This document shows positions 15,270-23,533 of a stretch of 64,000 bases of DNA, one piece after another. The notes under the pieces are model-generated. The model made no database searches, was not told the origin of the DNA, and saw only the letters and a list, made by a program, of their open reading frames with translations. Origin of the DNA: an uncultured Clostridia bacterium (GTDB taxonomy: Bacteria; Bacillota; Clostridia; Lachnospirales; Lachnospiraceae). The position numbers and the translations under genes were made by a program. Where the stretch lies: contig CAMYZE010000003.1 in NCBI GenBank assembly GCA_947303805.1, forward strand, positions 215,146 through 279,145. Direction: 5' to 3'. Position 1 is the stretch's first letter. Every line of letters begins with the position of its first letter.

Positions 15270-16363
15270 TATCTTGGTGCTTCCATTTCTACAACTTTAG
15301 GTCCAACTCCAATCTCAACTCTTTCATCTTTCACTGCACTAGTTCTTTGATTACTTATGTCTCCAGGACTTATACCTACTTGCACATTTTTTACTTCTTC
15401 GTCAGGCTTTGGCAGGTCTACTATATCAACTTCCAATTTCTTTCCTTCATCGTTTACAATTACACTAGCTTCTGACTTAGTTGAAACCTTGAATACAATC
15501 TCACCCTCATCGTTAAGTTCTTCATTTTCTGGAAGTTTTAAGTTGACACCTTTCCAGCTCTTAGCTTTCAAAACCCTCTCTCCATCACAGTAATATACTA
15601 CCTCATCAGACAAAACTATGAAACCAGTAACTCCTATACCTACAGTTTCTTTATGAATAGCATTTGGTCTCATCCGATAGAGGCGACCTGCATAATTAGT
15701 TCCTTTTCCAGCTGCAAGATAATAGATATTACTCATATATATTTTTATCATATTTGGAGATGAATACTGTTTGTCTGCTTCTGTGCCAAGATAATCTTCA
15801 AAGTCATCACTATACTGTCTATACTTTATAGGATAAAAACTTCCTGTCTTTTCATCGTCGGCAAGCCACACAAGATATTGCGCGGATTCAATACTGCTAA
15901 ATAATTCATCTTTAGCCCTTGACACATATGAGGTATCTCTCTTTATAGCTTTAAGCTTTCCATTCTCAAATGTATATACCTGACCCTCTCTCTTTAGATC
16001 TCCATTTAAACCATAGCCAGCTGTATCAAAATAAAATAGCTCGCCATTTTTTTCTATCCACTCTTCTCTTGCAAATGTTTTATCCTCTTTTCTAAACTTA
16101 AGCCCCTTTTCATCCGTTACGAAAAATGAAGTGCCAGAATTTGCATCTGTAGTTATGTTTAAACTATCATGTGGCTCATCTTTAAGATTAATCTTTTCTA
16201 ATATCTTTATGTCCATCACCCTTATCACTACTACATAAACTGCAAGCACAGATAGAACTATGACAAAAAATGATACCAAAATTCTCACAATCGAAGATAG
16301 GTCGCTAGAACTACGACCTCTTCTGCCTTGATCATATTGATTATAAGAACTTAGTCTTTGCAT
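15269..16363 (-). CDS. Single-span membrane protein with an extracellular wall-binding-like segment, function unknown
   Basis: The 364-residue protein has a basic, Arg-rich cytoplasmic start (about 1-28), one membrane helix near 29-50 and a long outside part. Residues around 90-130 (EEWIEKNGELFYFDTAGYGLNG, then VYTFENGKLKAI) resemble choline/glucan-binding repeats of the W..NG..YYFD..GY type. The last 100 residues are acidic and beta-rich. There is no catalytic motif. A -10 box lies 8 nt before the ATG and no Shine-Dalgarno sequence is visible, so translation may be leaderless. It is the first gene ahead of gmk-holB-ricT. Confidence 0.7.
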   Translation of the reverse strand: MQRLSSYNQYDQGRRGRSSSDLSSIVRILVSFFVIVLSVLAVYVVVIRVMDIKILEKINLKDEPHDSLNITTDANSGTSFFVTDEKGLKFRKEDKTFAREEWIEKNGELFYFDTAGYGLNGDLKREGQVYTFENGKLKAIKRDTSYVSRAKDELFSSIESAQYLVWLADDEKTGSFYPIKYRQYSDDFEDYLGTEADKQYSSPNMIKIYMSNIYYLAAGKGTNYAGRLYRMRPNAIHKETVGIGVTGFIVLSDEVVYYCDGERVLKAKSWKGVNLKLPENEELNDEGEIVFKVSTKSEASVIVNDEGKKLEVDIVDLPKPDEEVKNVQVGISPGDISNQRTSAVKDERVEIGVGPKVVEMEAPR

Positions 16364-16371
16364 AACATTTT

Positions 16372-16377
16372 ATTATA
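16372..16377 (-). promoter_or_regulatory. -10 box of the membrane-protein/gmk operon
   Basis: TATAAT on the minus strand ends 8 nt before the ATG at 16363. The hexamer 17 nt upstream is GTGAAA (16395-16400), a moderate -35. The region overlaps the divergent tmcAL promoter. Confidence 0.6.
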
Positions 16378-16385
16378 GCATATTA

Positions 16386-16415
16386 TTGGCTTTTTTTCAC
16401 ATTTTTATGTATAAT
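16386..16415 (+). promoter_or_regulatory. Promoter of tmcAL, probable leaderless start
   Basis: TATAAT (16410-16415) lies 6 nt before the ATG at 16422. A weak -35 (TTGGCT, 16386-16391) is 18 nt upstream. No Shine-Dalgarno sequence is present before the ATG. Confidence 0.6.
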
Positions 16416-16421
16416 TGCCAT

Positions 16422-17537
16422 ATGTTAGATAATAAGAAAGTTGTGGCTTTTATATGCGAATGTAACCCCTTTCATGCAGGGCATAAAAGGCTTATTAGTG
16501 CAGCAAAAAAGGAAGCTGACATAGTGATAGCCATTATGTCTGGAAACTTTGTACAAAGAGGTGAACCTGCAGTAAATGACAAATACGAAAGGACCAAAAA
16601 ACTTTTAAATAATGGAGTGTCTCTAGTTATAGAACTTCCAGTCGAATACTCACTTTCTTCTGCAAAATATTTTGCTAGCTCATCTATAAAAATACTTGAT
16701 AAACTAACTTTTGTAGATAAATTAATATTTGGTTCTAAAATAAATGATGTCAATAAACTATCTAAATTAGCAGATATAAACATAAAAAGTAAAAATAATA
16801 GCAAAGTAAAAGAGATGATGAAAAGTGGAGCAACATATTCAGCTGCTCTCTCAACTTTGTATGGCAAAACACTTTCACCAAATGACATACTCGCAGTCGA
16901 ATATATAGCAGCAATAAAAGAAATTAAAAGTAAAATTACCCCTATAAGCATAAAACGAATAAACGATATACCAACAGCCAGCGAACTTAGAAAAAAAATA
17001 AATAAAAAAATCACTAACGATAGCTTCTCACAAGTTCTTAACTACAAATTGTTACTTACAAAAAATAATTTACTTAATTTAGAGAATATTTATCTTATGA
17101 CAAGTGATTTTCATAATGCTATCACTAAACTACCAAATCGCTATTTATCATTTGAAAAAATAGCAAAACTTCTTAAGACAAAAAATAGAACTCTTGCAAA
17201 CATAAAAAGAGTTCTACTTAATATTATTCTCGGCATAGATAAAGAAGATGTTACCAATTTAAAATCCTTACCAAAGTACATAAGAATCTTGGGTGTTAAG
17301 AAAAATTTCTTGCCTTATATGCAAAATATAAAAGTTCCTTATCTCTTAAGTTTTGCGCCAAGTTCTTATAAGACACTTATAAAAAACTTCCCAAAATCAC
17401 GGGAAGTTGTACAAAATAAAAATGGCAGTTTTACTCTTTCAAAATCTATATCAAAAAATATATTTGCTAGCAATCTATATAATTACTACTTTAAAAATAG
17501 AAAGTTAGAGAGCACTACTCCATCATTTTTTATTTGA
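16422..17537 (+). CDS. tmcAL: tRNA(Met) cytidine acetate ligase TmcAL
   Basis: TmcAL (B. subtilis YlbM) makes N4-acetylcytidine at the wobble base of elongator tRNA-Met, using acetate and ATP. The N-terminal nucleotidyltransferase motif CECNPFHAGHK, the MSGNFVQRGEPA stretch and the downstream LLTKNNLLNLENI region match the family, and the length of about 371 residues is normal. I start at ATG 16422 (MLDNKKVVAFICECN), since an upstream in-frame ATG would lie ahead of the promoter. The gene is convergent with the gene at 17523, overlapping it by about 15 nt. Confidence 0.93.
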   Translation: MLDNKKVVAFICECNPFHAGHKRLISAAKKEADIVIAIMSGNFVQRGEPAVNDKYERTKKLLNNGVSLVIELPVEYSLSSAKYFASSSIKILDKLTFVDKLIFGSKINDVNKLSKLADINIKSKNNSKVKEMMKSGATYSAALSTLYGKTLSPNDILAVEYIAAIKEIKSKITPISIKRINDIPTASELRKKINKKITNDSFSQVLNYKLLLTKNNLLNLENIYLMTSDFHNAITKLPNRYLSFEKIAKLLKTKNRTLANIKRVLLNIILGIDKEDVTNLKSLPKYIRILGVKKNFLPYMQNIKVPYLLSFAPSSYKTLIKNFPKSREVVQNKNGSFTLSKSISKNIFASNLYNYYFKNRKLESTTPSFFI

Positions 17538-18836
17538 TGCCTCACTCACACTTGCTTTATTAAATATAACCTTATTTATATCTACATATCCATGCTCTTC
17601 AAGCACTGAATCAAGTAAATCCTTGCACCAAGCTCTATTTTCTTCATCCTTATCCATATCTCTAAACACAGCCCAGATAAGTCTCTTCCTATTTTTAACA
17701 CTAGTGAGTCCAAAATGATAGCCATCTGCTAAATCAGTTTGAGCATTATATAAAAGTGCTTTTATAAAAGGATTATCCCCAATTTTCTCCCACATATAAT
17801 AAAGTCCTGCTGCTTGCACTCTTTCACCGTCATGAGATGTAAGTCCAAACTCGCTTATAATAATATTTCTCACACTATCATATTTATTCAGAAATTTCTC
17901 ATCAGCCAAGAAATTGATCACTATTTCAAAATTTTTAAGTGTAATAAGATATGGTTTGTCAAACTCATCTTTTGCCTTGACATCATATCCCGCATACTTA
18001 TCATCCCAAAAATATGCTGACTCAACAGGTGCTGGATAGGGATGAAGTGCTACTCCCCAGTCAACATTTTTACCAAGATATTTATTGATAAGAGTTAGTT
18101 GCTCCTTCATATTATATCTATATTTTCCTAAAACTTTATCAAATCGCCTATCTCTTGAATCATAATTAGGTATGTCCCAACCTTGGTCAAATGATATATA
18201 AATATTTGCATCGCGATTTTTCTCTTTGATTTTATCATAACAGATTTTAAATGTATCGCAATACACTTTCGTATAGTCACTTACATTTGATGGACCATAA
18301 AAATTATAGAGTTGTGAGTTTATCTCATTGCCAATAACCCAGTTATCTACATAAGTAGAATAATCATCTACAATTCTTTCAAAATTATATCTCTGCCAAT
18401 CACCATTATTTGCATGAAAATCTATCATATAAAAATAAGGTTTCTGATAATCTTTTGGCGCAGCCATTAAATCAACTCCCACTGGTGCCTTGTCATTTAC
18501 AAGTATGAGAGTAACTTTAATTCCTCTCTTTTTTAATCCTTGTAAATACTGAATCAATGTGTGACCTTTACCAGAGAGAGTTACATTGATAGCTATATGA
18601 CCTGCCCCTAAAGTAAATATCTCTCTTGGGTCTCCCGAAAGAAGAAAACCTTTTTTACTATTTGATGTTGTTGCGTCCTTTGGCAAAATATCATCAAGAT
18701 TTACTGAATCGTTGTCAAGATTCATCTCACTAGGCCATAGAATTCTATCAGCAAAAAGTGTTGCAGGCATTATAACCTGCAACAATAATGATATTAAGAG
18801 ACAATATACAATTTTTTTATAATAACAAAATGCCAT
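17523..18836 (-). CDS. Secreted glycoside-hydrolase-like protein (DUF5722 type)
   Basis: The protein (about 437 residues) has a signal peptide (MAFCYYKKIVYCLLISLLLQ, cut near TLFA) and a TIM-barrel body of the DUF5722 type, related to clan-A glycoside hydrolases. NWVIGNEINSQ would supply the acid/base Glu and IISEFGLTSHDG the nucleophile Glu. WGVALHPYPAP and the final W.AVFRDMD strand also fit a barrel. The substrate is unknown, probably a polysaccharide. I start at ATG 18836 because the longer 18890 start would run into asnA and lacks a signal sequence. The start still overlaps the asnA 3' end by 20 nt. Confidence 0.75.
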   Translation of the reverse strand: MAFCYYKKIVYCLLISLLLQVIMPATLFADRILWPSEMNLDNDSVNLDDILPKDATTSNSKKGFLLSGDPREIFTLGAGHIAINVTLSGKGHTLIQYLQGLKKRGIKVTLILVNDKAPVGVDLMAAPKDYQKPYFYMIDFHANNGDWQRYNFERIVDDYSTYVDNWVIGNEINSQLYNFYGPSNVSDYTKVYCDTFKICYDKIKEKNRDANIYISFDQGWDIPNYDSRDRRFDKVLGKYRYNMKEQLTLINKYLGKNVDWGVALHPYPAPVESAYFWDDKYAGYDVKAKDEFDKPYLITLKNFEIVINFLADEKFLNKYDSVRNIIISEFGLTSHDGERVQAAGLYYMWEKIGDNPFIKALLYNAQTDLADGYHFGLTSVKNRKRLIWAVFRDMDKDEENRAWCKDLLDSVLEEHGYVDINKVIFNKASVSEASNKK

Positions 18837-19827
18837 TTTCGTTTGCTTTGTCTTGTATCTCCTTAGTCCAAAGCGAACAGTGAATTTCACCTATGTGTGC
18901 CTTCCTCAAAAAGAACATACATATTCTTGACTGTCCAATTCCACCACCTATAGTATAAGGAAGTTCCTTATTTAAAATCGCCTTGTGGAAAGGCAAACTT
19001 GCTCTATCTTCGCATTTAGCTGTCTTAAGCTGACTCGCCATTGAGTTTTCATCAACTCTTATACCCATACTTGAGAGTTCAAGTGCTATATCAAGAACTG
19101 GATAATAGACCATTATATCTCCGTTTAATTCCCAGTCATCATAATCTGGAGCTCTCCCATCATGTCTCTCTCCATTTGATAAATACTTACCTATCTGCAT
19201 AATAAATACTGCGCCATGCTCTTTTGCTATAGAGTATTCTCTCTCTTTTGGAGTTTTGTCAGGATACATTTGTAAAAGTTCTTCTGAAGTTATAAAGAAA
19301 ATATCTTTTGGTAATATCTCCTCTATATAATCAAACTGTATAGCCATATATTTTTCTGTCTTCTTTAATGCAGAATAGATACGCCTTACAGTTTCCTTCA
19401 AGTACTCTATATTTCTATCCGGCTTTTCTATTATCTTTTCCCAGTCCCATTGATCTACATAGATGCTATGAATATTGTCAAGGTCCTCATCTCTTCTTAT
19501 TGCAACCATATCTGTATATAAACCTTCATAAGTTTTAAAACCATATCTTTTTAATGCATATCTTTTCCATTTTGCAAGTGAATGGACAACTTCTGCAACT
19601 ATATTTTTATCTTCTTTCATATCAAATGCAACTGGTCTTTCAACACCATTTAAATTGTCATTTAATCCTGAGTTCTTATCAACAAATAGTGGCGCTGAAA
19701 CTCTAAGCAAATCCAACTCATATGCGAGTGATGTCTGAAAATAATCTTTAACTGTCTTTATACCTACTTGTGTATCGTGAAGCGATAATTCCGCCTTATA
19801 ATTTTTTGGTGCTATAAAACTACTCAT
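18817..19827 (-). CDS. asnA: Aspartate-ammonia ligase (asparagine synthetase A)
   Basis: AsnA makes asparagine from aspartate, ammonia and ATP; its fold resembles class II aminoacyl-tRNA synthetases. The 336-residue length is standard. Recognisable motifs are the N-terminal VGIKTVKDYFQTSLAYEL, SIYVDQWDWEKII, FIMQIGKYLSNGERHDGRAPDYDDW (seen as two adjacent parts) and the C-terminal GGGIGQSRICMFFLRKAHIGE. The start has tagggagacaaaattATG. It follows the DUF1015 gene after 12 nt, in the serC-serA operon. Confidence 0.96.
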   Translation of the reverse strand: MSSFIAPKNYKAELSLHDTQVGIKTVKDYFQTSLAYELDLLRVSAPLFVDKNSGLNDNLNGVERPVAFDMKEDKNIVAEVVHSLAKWKRYALKRYGFKTYEGLYTDMVAIRRDEDLDNIHSIYVDQWDWEKIIEKPDRNIEYLKETVRRIYSALKKTEKYMAIQFDYIEEILPKDIFFITSEELLQMYPDKTPKEREYSIAKEHGAVFIMQIGKYLSNGERHDGRAPDYDDWELNGDIMVYYPVLDIALELSSMGIRVDENSMASQLKTAKCEDRASLPFHKAILNKELPYTIGGGIGQSRICMFFLRKAHIGEIHCSLWTKEIQDKANENGILLL

Positions 19828-19839
19828 AATTTTGTCTCC

Positions 19840-21033
19840 CTACATAATTTTTTGTGCCTCAAGATAAAATCTCTTATCTTTTGCCTCTCCCATTGAAAAA
19901 CTTTTTCTACATAGTGATCCGTGTTTAATCACATCTTCAAAAAGTGTCTCATAAGAAAACTTGTCAAAGGTAATAGATATGTTTCCTTTTTTCTTTCCAA
20001 GTTCTATGCATTCTTCTTTCCCATGAATGTAATCGATTTTACAACCATAGTCATCAAGAATCTTTTGCAAATCTTGAAGTGCCGGAGGTCTATTGGGATC
20101 AACACCTGTCTTTTTAACAAAATCATTTTGATCTACATTAATCAGTAACCTGTGTATTGGAAAGAATGCAAGTCCATCATCATGAATATTAACTAATTCT
20201 ACAAGAGCATACCTTCCGCGACCAGTTTTATCATATACATCTTTTGCTGCTGCAAGAGAATGATTTCCATCTCCTACTGCATAGAGTAAACCATCTTCCG
20301 AATCATTCTTTAAATCTATAAGTACATCTACTATTTCTTCTATATCGGATTTGTCTGCAATCTTGTAGCCCTTTATATATCCGCTATCTTCCATCAAATC
20401 AAAGTCATAAAGTATATCATTCTTTGAGTCTCCTGCCATTCTAAAAAAAGTAGAAAACTTAATACTCTCAACCTTCTTAAAAAGTTTATCTTCTTTATCA
20501 TTTATTAATACTAGCACATGAGGTATATCAAGGCTTGCATTTTCTCTAATCTTTTCTCTAACAACAAGTCGCTCTTTAACCGTAAGTTCTGTCGCCCTCA
20601 TAAGGCTTTTTGCGCCTTTATTATAGTCATATTTTTCAAGGTCTATGGCAACTATCAAACCTCTACGATTTACAGATTTTGCCTTTCTCTCAACAAATAT
20701 GAAGCACTCACCTATATCTTCATATATTCCTTCAGATATATACTTATTCATATTAGTATTGATTTCAGCTATCTTATCATTTAATATATTTTCAAAGTTG
20801 TCTTTATTATTTGCTAGTTCTTGTTCCATATAGGCTTCTGGGTAAATGAGATTAAAAGTGGATGGTTCATCTCCTATATACTTTTTCACTCTGTCCCAGT
20901 AAGCAGGGTCTTGGGTAAATTGGTCTGCCGCAATACAAGCAAACTTAGAGAGGTTGATACCCTCTCGCGGAAATAAGATGCGTGGGATTTTCAGACCCAC
21001 TTCATTTAATTTTTCTTCAAAAGTTTTGCTCAT
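19840..21033 (-). CDS. DUF1015 family protein, serine-operon associated
   Basis: The 397-residue protein matches the DUF1015 family: an opening IPRILFPREGINLSKFACIAADQF, a central FNLIYPEAYMEQE, and the highly conserved VGDGNHSLAAAKDVYD near residue 245. The GDGNHS motif recalls ParB/sulfiredoxin-like nucleotide-binding proteins, some of which are free-serine kinases. Linkage to serC and serA is common in Clostridia, so a role in serine or phosphoserine metabolism is a reasonable but unproven inference. The ends are tightly spaced with serA (13 nt) and asnA (12 nt). Confidence 0.9.
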   Translation of the reverse strand: MSKTFEEKLNEVGLKIPRILFPREGINLSKFACIAADQFTQDPAYWDRVKKYIGDEPSTFNLIYPEAYMEQELANNKDNFENILNDKIAEINTNMNKYISEGIYEDIGECFIFVERKAKSVNRRGLIVAIDLEKYDYNKGAKSLMRATELTVKERLVVREKIRENASLDIPHVLVLINDKEDKLFKKVESIKFSTFFRMAGDSKNDILYDFDLMEDSGYIKGYKIADKSDIEEIVDVLIDLKNDSEDGLLYAVGDGNHSLAAAKDVYDKTGRGRYALVELVNIHDDGLAFFPIHRLLINVDQNDFVKKTGVDPNRPPALQDLQKILDDYGCKIDYIHGKEECIELGKKKGNISITFDKFSYETLFEDVIKHGSLCRKSFSMGEAKDKRFYLEAQKIM

Positions 21034-21046
21034 ATATTAATATTTA

Positions 21047-22198
21047 CTACAAAATAACACGAGTAGAAATTACGTCGGGAATTTCGAGGATTTTACTTTC
21101 TATATTTTCAGGAATCTCCCCCGAAAAATCCAAAATGGTGTAGGCAATGTCATTTCTACCTTTATTGGCAAGACCTTCGATGTTGAGTTTAAAATCCGCA
21201 ATCTTATTTGTGATCTCTTCAAGCATACCTACTCTATTCTTATGAAGCACAGTCACTCTTGCTCCTGTCGATCTTGCTATAGTGACATTTGGGAAATTTA
21301 CCGAATTCTCAATATTTCCATTTACTAAGAACTCTTTCATCTCAGAAGCTGCCATGGCTGCACAGTTATCTTCTGCTTCTATAGTGCTTGCACCAAGATG
21401 TGGTGTAGCTAAGACATTTGGAAGCGACAACTCCTCTTTAGTTGGGAAATCTGTAGCATATGCTCTGACCTTTCCTGATTTAAGTGCTGCAATTAGATCT
21501 TCGTGATTTACAAGTTCGCCTCTTGCATAATTTACAATTGAGACACCATCTTTCATTTTTTCTATATTTGCCTTATTTACAAAGCCAGTAGTTTCTTTAG
21601 TAGTAGCCATATGAAGGGAAATAAAATCTGACTTTTCAAGTATGGTGTCAACATTATCAACTATTTCAACATATTGTTTTAAATCTTGTTTTGCGTGTGG
21701 GCTAAGGTAAGCATCATATCCTATCACATTCATACCTAGATTATGAAGAACTTTTGCAACCTTTCCTCCGACCTGTCCAAGGCCAATTACTCCAAGAGTC
21801 TTCCCAAGTATTTCGTTTCCCACATACTTACTCTTCTCTTTCTCTACAGTCTTTGCTAAATCTATGTCATCATTCTTTACAGAACTAAGCCAGTCTCCAG
21901 CTGCCTTTATGTTTCTTGAAATGCCTATGATTCCACATATAGTTAATTCTTTTACTGCATTTGCATTTCCACCTGGAGTATTAAACACAGCAATACCAAG
22001 TTCTGTACATTTATCAATCGGTATATTATTTACACCTGCACCTACTCTCGCTATGGCGCGACAATTTTTTGAAAATGTCTCTTCCTTTAGATCTGCAGAG
22101 CGGACCATGATTGCATCATAATCTTTTGCATTTTCATCAAGAATAAAATCGCTACCCATTAAGTTTTTAATTTTATTAAATGTTTTAATTGTATACAT
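21047..22198 (-). CDS. serA: D-3-phosphoglycerate dehydrogenase
   Basis: SerA oxidises 3-phosphoglycerate, the first step of serine synthesis. The 383-residue protein has the NAD-binding GLGQVGGKVAKVL motif, the catalytic Arg/Glu/His region (NYARGELV, ATPHLGAST) and a C-terminal ACT domain (VTVLHKNRVGMLEEITN) for regulation. I start at ATG 22198 (MYTIKTFNKIK) with ggaggaaaaat upstream. A longer frame begins in the dispersed repeat at 22211-22234 and would add a meaningless tail (MGEHCEPWRKN). It follows serC in the same operon. Confidence 0.95.
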   Translation of the reverse strand: MYTIKTFNKIKNLMGSDFILDENAKDYDAIMVRSADLKEETFSKNCRAIARVGAGVNNIPIDKCTELGIAVFNTPGGNANAVKELTICGIIGISRNIKAAGDWLSSVKNDDIDLAKTVEKEKSKYVGNEILGKTLGVIGLGQVGGKVAKVLHNLGMNVIGYDAYLSPHAKQDLKQYVEIVDNVDTILEKSDFISLHMATTKETTGFVNKANIEKMKDGVSIVNYARGELVNHEDLIAALKSGKVRAYATDFPTKEELSLPNVLATPHLGASTIEAEDNCAAMAASEMKEFLVNGNIENSVNFPNVTIARSTGARVTVLHKNRVGMLEEITNKIADFKLNIEGLANKGRNDIAYTILDFSGEIPENIESKILEIPDVISTRVIL

Positions 22199-22210
22199 AT
22201 TTTTCCTCCA

Positions 22211-22234
22211 GGGCTCGCAGTGCTCGCCCATACA
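22211..22234 (+). repeat. Dispersed palindromic repeat between serC and serA
   Basis: gggctcgcagtgctcgccca followed by tacat, directly abutting the serA Shine-Dalgarno sequence. It creates a spurious in-frame ATG upstream of the real serA start. Confidence 0.8.
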
Positions 22235-22236
22235 TT

Positions 22237-23319
22237 CTATTTATTTTTACTTTCGAAACTCTCCATAAAATTAGCAAGTACCTTTACTCCATCTATTGTC
22301 ATCGCATTATAAATCGATGCTCTTATGCCGCCAAGAACTCTATGACCTTTCAAGTTTATCATGTGAGCGGCCTTCGCCTCTTCTACGAACTTTGCCTCAA
22401 GTTCTTCACTTGGAAGGTTAAAGGTTACATTCATTATAGATCGGGATTTTTTATCTGCAAAAGGTTTATAGAAACTTGAATTATCTAAAATATCATAAAG
22501 CAGTTTTGACTTTTCAATATTTCTCTTTTCAAGTTCTTTTACTCCGCCTTGATTAATAACCCATTTGAACATCTCACCAGCTACATATATTGCAAATGTT
22601 GGTGGGGTATTATACATTGAATTATTTTTCGAGTGTATATCATAGCGCATCATAGTTGGAACTTTTGATCTCACATCTTCACTTATATATTTTTTATTCA
22701 TAATAACTACGGTGAGACCTGCAGGACCAAGATTCTTTTGCGCTCCTGCATATGCGAGTGCAAACTTAGTATAGTCATAATTTTTTCCAAGCACATTTGA
22801 ACTAACATCAGCAACAAGCGGAATATTTATCTTTGGAAGTTCTTCATACATAGTACCAAAGATAGTGTTATTTGCAGTTATGTGAAGATATTTTGCTGCT
22901 TTATCAATTTTTGAATCATCAATTTCTGGTATGTACTTATATTTATCAGCTTTTGAATTTGTGATGTCTACTGCATTGGTCCATTTTTTCGCCTCTTCAA
23001 AGGCTTTATTAGCAAAATTTCCTGTCACAGCATAATAAGTTAAATCATTTTCATTTGCTAGATTAAGTGGTACCATTGCAAACTGGGTGCTTGCTCCACC
23101 TTGTAAAAACAATATTTCAAAATCGTCATTTAAATTCAAAATCTTTTTAAGATTTTCTTTTGTCTCATTTATAATCTTATCGTAAGTTTTGGAGCGGTGA
23201 CTCATCTCCATAACTGAAAGTCCTTCTCCATTATAATTACAAATGTTTTTTTGGATACTTTCTAATACCTCTAAAGGCATAGCTGCAGGACCAGCTGCAA
23301 AATTTAAAACTCTTTCCAT
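22237..23319 (-). CDS. serC: Phosphoserine aminotransferase
   Basis: SerC converts 3-phosphohydroxypyruvate to phosphoserine with glutamate and PLP. The 360-residue protein has the family start VLNFAAGPAAMPLEVLE, the PLP-lysine segment AGAQKNLGPAGLTVVI (Lys in QKN), the FLQGGAST phosphate-binding loop and NTPPTFAIY. The start has aaggagttactATG. It is the first gene of serC-serA-DUF1015-asnA and has its own promoter at 23384-23412. Confidence 0.96.
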   Translation of the reverse strand: MERVLNFAAGPAAMPLEVLESIQKNICNYNGEGLSVMEMSHRSKTYDKIINETKENLKKILNLNDDFEILFLQGGASTQFAMVPLNLANENDLTYYAVTGNFANKAFEEAKKWTNAVDITNSKADKYKYIPEIDDSKIDKAAKYLHITANNTIFGTMYEELPKINIPLVADVSSNVLGKNYDYTKFALAYAGAQKNLGPAGLTVVIMNKKYISEDVRSKVPTMMRYDIHSKNNSMYNTPPTFAIYVAGEMFKWVINQGGVKELEKRNIEKSKLLYDILDNSSFYKPFADKKSRSIMNVTFNLPSEELEAKFVEEAKAAHMINLKGHRVLGGIRASIYNAMTIDGVKVLANFMESFESKNK

Positions 23320-23383
23320 AGTAACTCCTTAAATTACGACAAAATGTTATACACAAAAACAATACAAATTTCCGTAAAAAATT

Positions 23384-23412
23384 ATTATACTACATTTATA
23401 TAGGCATTTCAA
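23384..23412 (-). promoter_or_regulatory. Promoter of the serC operon
   Basis: On the minus strand TTGAAA (23407-23412) and TATAAT (23384-23389) are separated by 17 nt. No T-box or SAM-type leader is visible in the 60-nt leader. Confidence 0.75.
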
Positions 23413-23452
23413 ACTTTATAAAAAGCTTAGTTATATATTGAATAATATGCTA

Positions 23453-23481
23453 TTGACAAAATATCTCAATTATGATAGTAT
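23453..23481 (+). promoter_or_regulatory. Promoter of the BCCT transporter gene
   Basis: TTGACA (23453-23458) and TAGTAT (23476-23481) are separated by 17 nt. The region is divergent from the serC promoter. Confidence 0.75.
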
Positions 23482-23533
23482 GTTCAAAGTTAAATAAATA
23501 TAATAAATTATGAACAGAGTATTTGGAGGATTT

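Noticed and set aside
22199..22231. Upstream serA start giving MGEHCEPWRKN
   Set aside because: The peptide comes from the repeat and the real ATG at 22198 has a strong Shine-Dalgarno sequence.
23320..23383. A riboswitch or T-box ahead of serC
   Set aside because: The leader is only about 60 nt and shows no stem set or T-box motif.
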